Positions 33,800-44,078 of a stretch of DNA of 64,000 bases are shown piece by piece (within the stretch, counting starts at the first letter, position 1; each line of letters opens with the position of its first letter). Below the pieces are notes generated by a model. It made no database searches and had not been told where the DNA came from. It was given only the letters and a program-made list of their open reading frames with translations. Source of the stretch: Clostridium brassicae. GTDB taxonomy: Bacteria; Bacillota; Clostridia; Clostridiales; Clostridiaceae. The position numbers and the translations under genes are program-made. The stretch covers positions 310,001 to 374,000 of the forward strand of contig NZ_JAPQFJ010000001.1 in assembly GCF_026738875.1 (NCBI RefSeq), given 5' to 3'.

Positions 33800-35173
33800 A
33801 TGAACAATAAATTAACAGAAGGAAAAATATTGCCAACACTCATAAAACTTGCTCTTCCTATAATGGGTACATCTTTTGTACAAATGGCTTATAACATGAC
33901 TGATATGATATATATAGGAAGACTTGGAAGTAGTGCTGTGGCTGGAGTTGGTACAGCAGGATTTTTTACTTGGTTTGGAATGGCTTTGATTATTATATCT
34001 AGGATTGGAGCAGAAATAGGAGTATCACAATCAATAGGTAAGGATGACATAAATTCTGCAAAAAAGTATGCTAAAAATACTCTCATTCTTAATATTATAT
34101 TAGGATTAGTTTATGGTACTTTTTTAATTATATTTAGAAAGAATCTTATAGGATTTTTTAATATTCAAAATAAAAATGTTGTAAATATGGCATTAGAGTA
34201 TTTAGTTATAGTAGCTTTAGGTATTAATTTTTATTTTATAAATCCCGTATTTACAGGGATTTATAATGGGGCAGGAAATAGTAAAACACCATTTTTATTT
34301 AATTTAATAGGGCTTATTAGTAATATGATACTTGATCCAGCTCTTATATTTGGGATAGGACCTTTCCCAAGATTAGGTGTTAGAGGAGCTGCTATAGCAA
34401 CTGTATTTTCACAAGTAGTTGTAACAACAATGTTTATATTAACAGCTAAGAAAACAATATTAATTCGAGGGTTTTCATTTAAAGAATTTGATACAAAATA
34501 TATGAAAAATATTTTCAAATATGGTTTTCCTGTTGCGGTTCAAAATGGCTTGTTTTGCATTTTTGCAATGATTATTGCTAGAATAATTTCAAAATGGGGA
34601 GAAATTCCTATTGCTGTTCAAAAAGTAGGTTCACAAATTGAATCAATATCATGGATGACAGCGGGAGGATTTCAAACAGCTATAAGTACCTTTGTAGGTC
34701 AAAATTATGGTGCTAAAAAATGGGACAGAATTGTGAAAGGATATAAAGCTGCTATATTAAGTGTAAGTGTTATAGGTATATTTACTACAATTCTTCTAGT
34801 ATTTGCTGCAGGACCTATATTTTCTTTCTTTATACCTGAGAAAGCTACTTTGCCATATGGAATTGCTTATCTAAAGATACTAGGAGTATCCCAATTTTTT
34901 ATGTGTATAGAAATTGCTACAGCGGGAGCATTTAATGGTATGGGAAAAACCTTGCCACCTTCATTAGTAAGTACATTTTTTACTGGGCTTAGAATACCAG
35001 CAGCATTAATATTATCTTCTCCAGAAATTTTAGGACTCAATGGTGTATGGTGGAGTATTAGTATTACTAGTATAATAAAGGGTGTTATACTTATAACTTG
35101 GTTTATAATTTATTTAAAATCTTCTGCTTTTAACAGAATAAAGAATGAAGAGTTAAATACATTAAATTGCTAA
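33800..35173 (+). CDS. MATE-family multidrug efflux transporter
   Basis: A 457-residue membrane protein with twelve predicted helices in two pseudo-repeats. N-terminal features ILPTLIKLALPIMGTSFVQMAYNMTDMIYIGRLG and the matching start of the second half (FKYGFPVAVQNGLFCIFAMIIARI, about 233) are typical MATE sequences, related to NorM/YoeA. These pumps export cationic drugs in exchange for Na+ or H+. The ribosome site is GGGGTGGGTGAT. Single gene ending in a strong terminator. The physiological substrate cannot be told. Confidence 0.9.
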   Translation: MNNKLTEGKILPTLIKLALPIMGTSFVQMAYNMTDMIYIGRLGSSAVAGVGTAGFFTWFGMALIIISRIGAEIGVSQSIGKDDINSAKKYAKNTLILNIILGLVYGTFLIIFRKNLIGFFNIQNKNVVNMALEYLVIVALGINFYFINPVFTGIYNGAGNSKTPFLFNLIGLISNMILDPALIFGIGPFPRLGVRGAAIATVFSQVVVTTMFILTAKKTILIRGFSFKEFDTKYMKNIFKYGFPVAVQNGLFCIFAMIIARIISKWGEIPIAVQKVGSQIESISWMTAGGFQTAISTFVGQNYGAKKWDRIVKGYKAAILSVSVIGIFTTILLVFAAGPIFSFFIPEKATLPYGIAYLKILGVSQFFMCIEIATAGAFNGMGKTLPPSLVSTFFTGLRIPAALILSSPEILGLNGVWWSISITSIIKGVILITWFIIYLKSSAFNRIKNEELNTLNC

Positions 35174-35226
35174 CAACTTTTATATTGAACTAAGAAACGA
35201 CTTGAAATTTAATATACAATTAAAAT

Positions 35227-35280
35227 AATTGCCCCATAGTTTATTTTTTATTTATAAATTATGGGGCAATTTAAATTTAA
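35227..35280 (+). terminator. Terminator after the MATE gene
   Basis: AATTGCCCCATA (from 35227) pairs with TATGGGGCAATT (to 35272), followed by TAAATTT. Confidence 0.85.
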
Positions 35281-35301
35281 AAGATATTTAGAGTTTAGAT
35301 G

Positions 35302-35396
35302 TTTGGATGATTTTGAATGAAAAAGAAATGAATTTGAATGTTATTGAATTGATTTGGATGATTTTGATTGACTTATGTAAACGTAAAGATTATAAT
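35302..35396 (+). promoter_or_regulatory. fru operon promoter with repeated operators
   Basis: TTGACT (35368-35373), 17 bases, TATAAT (35391-35396) is a near-ideal promoter. Two 19-base copies differing at one position (35302-35320 and 35353-35371, beginning TTTGGATGATTTTGA) lie upstream of and on the -35, with related TTGAATG units between them. Direct repeats of this type are typical operators of DeoR-family sugar repressors. The spacer holds TGTAAACG (35376-35383), a half match to a catabolite-response element, so CcpA control is possible. Confidence 0.65.
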
Positions 35397-35420
35397 TAAA
35401 ACAAGAAGAAGGTGATTTAT

Positions 35421-36167
35421 ATGTTAACAGAAGAGAGACATAACATCATATTAGAAGTTTTAAAAAAAGAAGGAATAGTAAAATTAAATGAGCTTGTCAA
35501 ACTGACTGATACTTCAGAATCGACCATAAGACGTGATCTTACTTTTTTAGAAAATAAGAAAGCACTAAAAAGGGTTCATGGTGGAGCAACTTTATTAAAA
35601 GGAAGCCAAGAAGAACCAAGTTATAATGAAAAATTAATACAAAAGATTAGTGAAAAATCTAAAATAGCAAAATATGCAGCTGAATTAATTGAAGATGGAG
35701 ATTGTGTGTATTTAGATGGGGGAACTACTACCTTTGAAATGATAAAGTATATAGATAAAAAAAATATTATTGTTGTTACTAATGGAATAAAGCATATAGA
35801 TGAACTATTAGAAAATAATATTACTGGATACATCATTGGTGGAAAAGTTAAAGCTACTACAAAAGTAGTTGTGGGATCTGATGCCTTAATAAATTTTAAA
35901 AAATTTAGATTTGATAAAGCCTTTCTTGGAATTAATGGTATTCATCTTGAGTTTGGTTTTACTACACCTGATTTAGAAGAGGCTAGTTTAAAACAAGCAG
36001 CTATAGAACTTTCTAAAGAAGTTTTTGTATTAGCAGATGAAAGTAAATTTGGAGAAATTACTTTTGTTAAAGTGGGAGATTTGGAAGAGGCTACTATAAT
36101 TACAGATGTACAGGTTGAAAATTATGATAAATATAATGAAAAAACAAAAATAAAGGTTGTGAAATAA
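35421..36167 (+). CDS. fruR: DeoR-family repressor of the fructose operon
   Basis: A 248-residue regulator. The N-terminal winged helix-turn-helix (MLTEERHNIILEVLKKEG, then TSESTIRRDLTFLE, about 1-57) is followed by the sugar-phosphate sensor domain (about 75-235) containing DGGTTTFEM and DSALINF-like blocks. ATG at 35421 follows AAGAAGGTGA; an in-frame GTG at 35412 is part of that site. First gene of the operon, separated by 2 bases from the kinase gene. Members at this position bind fructose 1-phosphate and derepress fru genes, and its likely binding sites are the repeats at 35302-35371. Confidence 0.9.
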   Translation: MLTEERHNIILEVLKKEGIVKLNELVKLTDTSESTIRRDLTFLENKKALKRVHGGATLLKGSQEEPSYNEKLIQKISEKSKIAKYAAELIEDGDCVYLDGGTTTFEMIKYIDKKNIIVVTNGIKHIDELLENNITGYIIGGKVKATTKVVVGSDALINFKKFRFDKAFLGINGIHLEFGFTTPDLEEASLKQAAIELSKEVFVLADESKFGEITFVKVGDLEEATIITDVQVENYDKYNEKTKIKVVK

Positions 36168-36169
36168 GC

Positions 36170-37084
36170 ATGATATATACAGTAACATTTAACCCATCAA
36201 TAGATTATTATGTTAAAGTTGAGGATTTTAAACTAGGAGAAGTAAATAGGTGTAAAAGTAACTATAAATATCCTGGTGGAAAAGGAATTAATGTATCAAG
36301 AGTTCTTAAAAAATTAGGATCATCTAGCGTAGCTTTAGGATTTGTTGGAGGATTTACTGGGGAGTATATTTCCCAGTGTTTAAATAATGAAGGAATTAAT
36401 ATTGATTTTATAAAAATAAATGAAGATACAAGAATAAACGTTAAAATTAAGGGTAATGAGGAAACAGAGATAAATGGAGAAGGACCTAAAATAACTAAAG
36501 AACAATTAGATGAATTGTTAAAAAAAATAGATAAATTAACTTCAGAGGATTTTTTAGTTCTTGCAGGAAATGTGCAAAATTCTGTAGATAGAAGTATTTA
36601 TGCGGATATACAGGAAAGATGCTTAAAAAACAATGTTAAAGTGATTGTAGATACTACAGGGGAAGCATTAAAATTAACTTTAAAAAATAGGCCTTTGCTA
36701 ATAAAACCTAATAATCATGAGTTAGGGGAGATTTTCAATATTGATATAAAAACAGAAGATGAAATAATAAAGTATGCTGAGGAGTTATTAAAGTTAGGTG
36801 CCCAAAATGTAATTGTTTCCATGGGTAAAAAGGGTGCTAGGTTAGTATCTAAAGATGGAGTATATTCTTCCTCTGCCCCTAAGGGAGAACTCATAAATTC
36901 TGTAGGTGCAGGAGATTCTTTAATTGCAGGGTTTATTTCTGAATATTCAAGAAATTTTAATATAATAGAAGCTTTTAGAGTGGGTATAGCATCAGGAAGC
37001 GCAACAGCTTTTTCACAGGATTTATGTACTAAAGAAAAAGTAGAGGAATTATTAGAAACAATTATAGTAAATAAAGTGAAATAA
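36170..37084 (+). CDS. fruK: 1-phosphofructokinase
   Basis: A PfkB-family sugar kinase of 304 residues that phosphorylates fructose 1-phosphate to the 1,6-bisphosphate. The substrate motif GGKGINVSRVLKKLG (about 37-51) and the ATP/anion-hole motif NSVGAGDSLIAGF (about 244-256, catalytic Asp in GAGD) are both intact. It acts on the product of the FruA transporter encoded next. It is 2 bases from fruR and 21 bases from the fruA start. Tagatose-6-phosphate kinases look alike, but the operon context settles the role. Confidence 0.95.
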   Translation: MIYTVTFNPSIDYYVKVEDFKLGEVNRCKSNYKYPGGKGINVSRVLKKLGSSSVALGFVGGFTGEYISQCLNNEGINIDFIKINEDTRINVKIKGNEETEINGEGPKITKEQLDELLKKIDKLTSEDFLVLAGNVQNSVDRSIYADIQERCLKNNVKVIVDTTGEALKLTLKNRPLLIKPNNHELGEIFNIDIKTEDEIIKYAEELLKLGAQNVIVSMGKKGARLVSKDGVYSSSAPKGELINSVGAGDSLIAGFISEYSRNFNIIEAFRVGIASGSATAFSQDLCTKEKVEELLETIIVNKVK

Positions 37085-37105
37085 TCAAAGAGTAGGAGGA
37101 TGTGT

Positions 37106-38980
37106 ATGAAGATAACGGATTTAATTAAGAAAGATACTATTATATTGGATTTAAAGGCTAAAGATAAAAATGAAGTTATTGAAGAGCTTGTGGAAAAGCT
37201 TTATACAGCTGGAAGATTAAACAATAAAGAAGAATATAAACAAGCTATATTACAAAGAGAAGAGCAAAGTACAACTGGAATTGGAGAAGGCATTGCAATT
37301 CCACATGCTAAAACAAGTGCAGTAAATGTTCCGGCAATAGCTTTTGGTAGATCACTAAATGGAGTGAATTATGATTCTCTTGATGGACAACCAGCTAATC
37401 TGTTTTTTATGATTGCTGCTAGTGAAGGGGCACATAATGATCATTTAGAAACACTTTCAAGATTGTCTACATTCCTTATGGATAAAAAATTCAGAGAAAG
37501 TATTTTAAACGCTAATTCACAAGAAAAAATACTAGAAATTATAGATAAAAAGGAAAACGAGTTATCAGAAGAACAAATGGAAGATACTGTTGTTGAAAGC
37601 GAAGATAATACAAGGATTTTAGCGGTAACAGCATGTCCTACAGGTATTGCACATACTTATATGGCAGCAGATGCTCTTAAAAATAAAGCAAAAGAGATGA
37701 ATGTAAATATAAAAGTAGAAACAAATGGGTCTACTGGAGTTAAAAATGTTTTAAGTAAACAAGACATTGAGGAAGCTAAAGCAATTATAGTTGCAGCAGA
37801 CAAACAAGTGGAGATGAATCGTTTTGATGGAAAGGTTGTCATTGAAGTTCCTGTAGCAGAAGCTATAAAAAGACCAGAAGAATTAATAAATAAAGCTTTA
37901 AACCAAGAGGGGAAAATATTTAAGTCAGATGGAAAAGTTAAAGAAGATAAAGATACTAAAAAAGCTTCAGGAATTTATAAGTATCTTATGAATGGTGTTT
38001 CAAATATGCTTCCTTTTGTTGTTGGAGGAGGGATATTAATAGCTCTTGCATTTTTGGTTGATTTTAAATATGCAGGAAGTCCTAATTATGGTTCAGTAAC
38101 TCCTTTAGCTAAGTTTTGCAAAGATTTAGGTGGATTAGCTTTTGGATTTATGTTGCCAGTATTGGCTGGATTTATAGCATCAGCTATTGGTGATAGACCA
38201 GCACTTGCACCTGGGTTTGTAGGAGGGGCTTTAGCTTCATCTGGAGGAGCAGGATTTTTAGGAGCTTTAGTAGCTGGATTTCTTGCTGGATATATTGTAT
38301 TAGGATTGAAGAAAATATTTAGTGGATTACCTCAGTCATTAGAGGGGATTAAACCAGTTTTGATATTCCCATTATTAGGTATTTTACTGGTTGGTACTAT
38401 CATGACATTTGTTGTTAATCCTCCAGTAGCAGCTATAAATACAGGAATAAATAACTGGTTGTCAAGTCTAAGTGGATCTAATAAAGTTATTTTAGGGTTA
38501 ATTTTAGGTGCAATGATGGCTATAGATATGGGTGGTCCTATAAATAAAGCAGCATATGTATTTGGAGTTGCTTCAATAGGTGAAGGAAATGGTCATATAA
38601 TGGCAGCAATAATGGCTGGTGGCATGGTCCCACCACTTGGAATTGCTTTAGCAACAACATTCTTCAAAAATAAATTTACAAAAGCTGAAATAGAAGCAGG
38701 AAAAACTAATTATGTAATGGGATTATCTTTTATTACAGAAGGAGCTATTCCTTTTGCAGCTGCAGATCCAAAGAGAGTTATACCAGCAACAGCTTTAGGA
38801 GCAGCTTTAGCAGGTGCATTATCAATGATTTTTGGATCAACTTTACCTGCACCACATGGTGGTATTTTTGTTATTCCATTAGCTACTAATAGATTAATGT
38901 ATTTATTTGCTGTTATAGCTGGATCAGCTTTTACAGCAATAGTATTAAATTTTTTAAAAAAACCAGTAGATATTCAATAA
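37106..38980 (+). CDS. fruA: Fructose-specific PTS enzyme IIABC
   Basis: A 624-residue permease that imports fructose as fructose 1-phosphate. EIIA is N-terminal with its phospho-His67 in GIAIPHAKT. EIIB follows with phospho-Cys177 in AVTACPTGIAHTYMAA. EIIC (about 280-620) has eight to ten helices, including PFVVGGGILIAL and the substrate-site region GGPINKAAYVFG. ATG at 37106 is chosen because AGGAGG sits 6 bases upstream; ATG 37100 is too close to it. The three-domain order A-B-C is the Firmicutes form. HPr for the phosphate relay is encoded next. Confidence 0.95.
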   Translation: MKITDLIKKDTIILDLKAKDKNEVIEELVEKLYTAGRLNNKEEYKQAILQREEQSTTGIGEGIAIPHAKTSAVNVPAIAFGRSLNGVNYDSLDGQPANLFFMIAASEGAHNDHLETLSRLSTFLMDKKFRESILNANSQEKILEIIDKKENELSEEQMEDTVVESEDNTRILAVTACPTGIAHTYMAADALKNKAKEMNVNIKVETNGSTGVKNVLSKQDIEEAKAIIVAADKQVEMNRFDGKVVIEVPVAEAIKRPEELINKALNQEGKIFKSDGKVKEDKDTKKASGIYKYLMNGVSNMLPFVVGGGILIALAFLVDFKYAGSPNYGSVTPLAKFCKDLGGLAFGFMLPVLAGFIASAIGDRPALAPGFVGGALASSGGAGFLGALVAGFLAGYIVLGLKKIFSGLPQSLEGIKPVLIFPLLGILLVGTIMTFVVNPPVAAINTGINNWLSSLSGSNKVILGLILGAMMAIDMGGPINKAAYVFGVASIGEGNGHIMAAIMAGGMVPPLGIALATTFFKNKFTKAEIEAGKTNYVMGLSFITEGAIPFAAADPKRVIPATALGAALAGALSMIFGSTLPAPHGGIFVIPLATNRLMYLFAVIAGSAFTAIVLNFLKKPVDIQ

Positions 38981-39133
38981 TTAAGATCAAAAATGATTAA
39001 ACTAAGTAATAAACTTTATTAATTTAAAGTTAATTATAAAGATTATTTTTAACTTTAGATTTATAAAAATCAGTATATATTGATTTCAGATTTTGTTTAG
39101 CAAAAGATAATAATAAACTAGGAGGAATTTGTC

Positions 39134-39391
39134 ATGGAAAAAAAAGTGATTATACAAAATGAAACAGGAATACATGCAAGACCAGCAAGTGCTATTGTAA
39201 AAAAAGCAAATGAATTTAAATCACACATAGAAATAGGATATAAAGACAAAACATTTAATGCTAAGTCTATAATATCGATTATGAGTATGGGACTCGGAAA
39301 AGGCAGCGAAATAAGTATTATAGCTACAGGAGAAGATGAGACAGAAGCAGTGGATGCTCTTGTGGATTTGATACAAAACCACTTAGAATAA
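39134..39391 (+). CDS. ptsH: Phosphocarrier protein HPr
   Basis: An 85-residue PTS phosphocarrier. The active-site His is His14 in GIHARPAS and the regulatory Ser is Ser45 in AKSIISIMS, so it could be phosphorylated by enzyme I and by HPr kinase. It follows fruA after 153 bases that contain no gene and only weak hairpins, with a strong AGGAGG site of its own. It may be the only HPr of the cell or one dedicated to fructose; the window does not tell. Terminated by the hairpin at 39488-39531. Confidence 0.93.
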   Translation: MEKKVIIQNETGIHARPASAIVKKANEFKSHIEIGYKDKTFNAKSIISIMSMGLGKGSEISIIATGEDETEAVDALVDLIQNHLE

Positions 39392-39487
39392 TGTTGTAAT
39401 GTAAAGGTATTTTAGACAGCAGGATAAGGATGCTAGGTAAAATATAATTTGATATATAAGTCCAAAAATATTTTGATTGAATAAAAT

Positions 39488-39531
39488 AATAAGCCCTTAA
39501 CGAAAATTTAAATTTTCATTAAGAGCTTATT
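39488..39531. terminator. Bidirectional terminator between HPr and the ABC-F gene
   Basis: Long arms of about 22 bases (39488-39509 and 39510-39531) with a few mismatches and T-rich flanks on both strands. It serves the two convergent genes. Confidence 0.8.
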
Positions 39532-39578
39532 ATTGTTATAAACAAGCATATAGAATAATATTATGAGGAAAAACTATC

Positions 39579-41177
<1,599 letters not shown>

Positions 41178-41333
41178 TTACATACCTTCCTTTATCTAAA
41201 ATTATAGTTTTCTTTAGTAATAAATAGATGTTAATATAAAGTCTGAATTATTACTTTGCTTATTTTATAGTATTGTTTAGGCATAAAGTATAATTATTTA
41301 GGGCACTAGACACTTTATATTGATAAATTAATT

Positions 41334-41368
41334 TAAAAAAGGGCAAGTATTGATAGAATACCTTACCC
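41334..41368 (-). terminator. Terminator downstream of clostripain
   Basis: A hairpin at 41341-41368 (GGGTAAG/CTTGCCC type arms with a bulge) is followed on the minus strand by TTTTTT (41335-41340). It lies about 210 bases after the clostripain stop. The rest of 41178-41578 shows no gene. Confidence 0.6.
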
Positions 41369-41578
41369 TAAATTTTTATATCTAGAAAAATAAACAGACA
41401 TACCCTAAATTATATACTAATTAAGAAAGCTTTTAAAGTATTTTATTTTTCCAGATTCAATAAATAATATGAAAACATATAAAAATAACTTATATAATAT
41501 TTTGTTAAAAAGTGGTATACCATAACAGGTAAAGGTTGTTTATTTATTTAAAGTCTGAGATTAAAGTAATAATGTGTT

Positions 41579-43159
41579 TTACCATTGATAATGATTAAAT
41601 CCTCCATCTACATTATTAGTTTTGTCAAACCAAGAATCTAGAAGTTCAAACCAGTTACCAACTTTATTTACTTTAGGGTCTTGTCCATCTTTACACCAGC
41701 TTAATTTTCCATAAGGAGGCAATCCATATTTAACTGTATCTATTGAGTTATACCAACTTTGCATATTCCAATGGGAAATTCCATTTGGTAGATAATAACT
41801 TGAATACTTTCTATCTCCGTCTGGTAAAAATATGCTTAATCCATTTTTGCTCTCTTTAAATTCTTTACTAGGACCTCCAAAGGAATAAATTATCATATCA
41901 TCTATTTTATCCATACAAACTAAAGCTAAGTTTTTAGTTTCTTTACTAAAATTCGAATTTTTTTCTATTTTTTCACATAAATCAAATATATCGAAATATG
42001 GATATTGAATCCACTCCTCTTGTTTATACTCATCAAAATAATGCATTAAAGTTGTTTTATTTTTATTTCCTCTTAATTTTTCAATTTCAAATTTTTTATT
42101 TTCATTACTTAGATTAATAGCTAGTTTATCTATGGACTTTTTTACATCCTCCACTTTAGTTAAATCATAAAAACTTAAATGTTGATCATAATGTCCTCTA
42201 GCATGAGTAGAATCTCTTTGTTCTTCTACAAACAATGCTCCTAATTGTTCATTAGTAATAGTTGCAGGATCAAAGGTCTTTTCCTTACCGCCTAAAGTTA
42301 AATCATCTTCATTGCTACTTTCTTCGCCCGATTTTATTCTACTTAAAATATTAGTATATTGAAATCCAGGACCCCAAACTACGGGACTTGAAGCAACTAT
42401 ACTATCAGCTGAGAAACCTCCATTATTTGGTCTATATTGATATGCTACTTCTGCTGTTCCCATCAAGCATGCATCGAAAGCGAGCAAATCAATGGATTGC
42501 TTATCTGTTAAATGCTCTGAAATCTCTCCCATATAAAGACAATCTGGTTCATTTCCATCATAATGACTATCATCCCAACAAATCGCTCTATTTATATTTG
42601 AATCATTTTGTATTTTGGGTCTTGTCCCACCTCCGTGGTTAGCCATTATGAGAACATATTTATCAGCCTTATAATTTACTTTACAATAATTAATAAATTT
42701 TTTAAGAGTATCTGCATCTCCCATATTTGCTTCATAATTACTATTAATAGTTATTTCTGGGAATTCGTTTCCGCCATCTAATCTTTGAGTTTTATTGTGT
42801 TCAATTTTATATAGACGAGTGTCATCAAAATTTTCACCCAAAACGCTTTTATCATCACTATACCTAGAAGATCTGTCTACAAGTGTAATTAAATTTAAAT
42901 TAGGATTGTTCACATATCCTTCTTTTATTTCTTCAATATCACTTAATAAGGAAGATTCTAAATTATTATCAGCATCACAATAATACATAATAGTTACTTT
43001 TTGATTGTTGTTTTTAGCCCTGCGTGTTTTTGGTTGAACATTGTTTAAATTATTTTTGGTATAATTAGTTACTGTATCAGCATACACAGGTTTAAAATTA
43101 AATAAAAAAGTCATTAGCAAAGTAGAAGTCAAAATAATAGATAGTTTGTTTCTTAACAT
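41579..43159 (-). CDS. Secreted clostripain-type cysteine protease (peptidase C11)
   Basis: A 526-residue preproenzyme. The signal peptide ends near VYA (residue 27) and a propeptide runs to about 50. The catalytic pair is His175 in IMANHGGG and Cys231 in FDACLMG, the same spacing as the His176/Cys231 pair of alpha-clostripain. The C11 fold continues with SFGGPSKEF and the tail GGFNHYQW. Clostripain is self-cleaved into heavy and light chains and cuts after Arg; specificity here is assumed from the family. The ribosome site is GGGGGG. The divergent neighbour is a LacI-family regulator, with an array of palindromic operators in the 0.9 kb between. Confidence 0.93.
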   Translation of the reverse strand: MLRNKLSIILTSTLLMTFLFNFKPVYADTVTNYTKNNLNNVQPKTRRAKNNNQKVTIMYYCDADNNLESSLLSDIEEIKEGYVNNPNLNLITLVDRSSRYSDDKSVLGENFDDTRLYKIEHNKTQRLDGGNEFPEITINSNYEANMGDADTLKKFINYCKVNYKADKYVLIMANHGGGTRPKIQNDSNINRAICWDDSHYDGNEPDCLYMGEISEHLTDKQSIDLLAFDACLMGTAEVAYQYRPNNGGFSADSIVASSPVVWGPGFQYTNILSRIKSGEESSNEDDLTLGGKEKTFDPATITNEQLGALFVEEQRDSTHARGHYDQHLSFYDLTKVEDVKKSIDKLAINLSNENKKFEIEKLRGNKNKTTLMHYFDEYKQEEWIQYPYFDIFDLCEKIEKNSNFSKETKNLALVCMDKIDDMIIYSFGGPSKEFKESKNGLSIFLPDGDRKYSSYYLPNGISHWNMQSWYNSIDTVKYGLPPYGKLSWCKDGQDPKVNKVGNWFELLDSWFDKTNNVDGGFNHYQW

Positions 43160-43459
43160 AATAAATACCCCCCAATTTATATTTTTACACTTAATATAAT
43201 TCTATATTTATTTTGATATTCATTCCTTATTTAAAAAAAAATAACATTTAATAAAATTTATATTTACAGACCACTATTTATAAAAACTTATATTTAGTAT
43301 AAAACTATAAATCAATAATTTAGTTGTTGGGTAGAGAGAAATATAACTATTTAAGGGATTACTAGTCCTTTAAGTAAATATAAAAAATAACAATTTCAGT
43401 AAAAACAAAAATCTTACTGGAATTTAAGTGTTAAATCTCTATAAAAATATAAAAAAAGC

Positions 43460-43537
43460 TTTACATTGTTCTTGAAATTATATATAATGTGTACAAGAAG
43501 TTACTTAAACGTTTAAGAAACCCCTTAAAAGTTTAAG
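43460..43537 (+). promoter_or_regulatory. Promoter with two palindromic operators
   Basis: TTTACA (43460-43465), 17 bases, TATAAT (43483-43488) is a good promoter pointing right. The perfect palindrome CTTAAACGTTTAAG (43504-43517) lies at about +10 to +23, and CTTAAAAGTTTAAG (43524-43537) is centred exactly 20 bp further, on the same helix face. A central CG in a short AT-rich dyad is the hallmark of LacI-family operators, and a LacI-type gene is encoded at 44079. Confidence 0.65.
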
Positions 43538-43593
43538 TGAATTTTAAGATTAAGTATACCAACTTAAAATTATGATTCTTTATTAATTTTAAA

Positions 43594-43701
43594 GCTAAAC
43601 GAAAATTGCATTTCATCGTGTATAATGTTTAGCGAACGTATTTTATACTATAATGCTTAGACGTTTTAGTAAAACGACTTGTTTTGCTTAAACGTTTGAG
43701 C
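43594..43701. promoter_or_regulatory. Further LacI-type half sites and palindromes
   Basis: GCTAAAC (43594-43600) and GTTTAGC (around 43627-43633) form a spaced inverted pair. CTTAGACGTTTTAG (43656-43669) is an imperfect dyad, and GCTTAAACGTTTGAGC (43686-43701) is a 16-base dyad with one mismatch. TATACTATAAT near 43645-43654 could be a second -10. No ORF with a ribosome site is present. Confidence 0.5.
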
Positions 43702-43823
43702 GAACCCCAAAAATAGACGAGAATATATTATTATAGTAATTACAATCAAGGTTGAATTAGTATAATTTTTTTATTTAATAAAAAATTAATATATTTTTAT
43801 GTTATAAAAATTGTAAGTACAGA

Positions 43824-43867
43824 GGATAAAAAGTTTTATTAATGTGAGACTTTTTATCCTTTTTTAT
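43824..43867 (+). terminator. Strong terminator in the clostripain-lacI interval
   Basis: GGATAAAAAGT (43824-43834) and its complement (43849-43859), then a T-rich tail. It would end any transcript from the 43488 promoter before the LacI gene. DNA from 43868 to 44078 shows only weak signals. Confidence 0.85.
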
Positions 43868-44078
43868 TCTAGATTTGTTTAGAATGAATAATTTTTAATA
43901 AACCATGCTCAAATTCTTAAAAATAAATTTTATAAGGAATGAGCAATGAAATCATACATATAACATAAGTTTTTACTTGAGAAATTTTCTCTATGTATTC
44001 ATATTGTTAAAGAGTATATTTTTATGATAGGATATGTAAGGAGAAAATAGATATCAGATAAAGAGGATGGAAGAGGAT

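Noticed and set aside
43598-43640. Fourth copy of the 42-bp repeat
   Set aside because: It begins AAAATTGCAT and is about 43 bases to ATTTT, but the right arm does not pair and the core does not align with the other copies.
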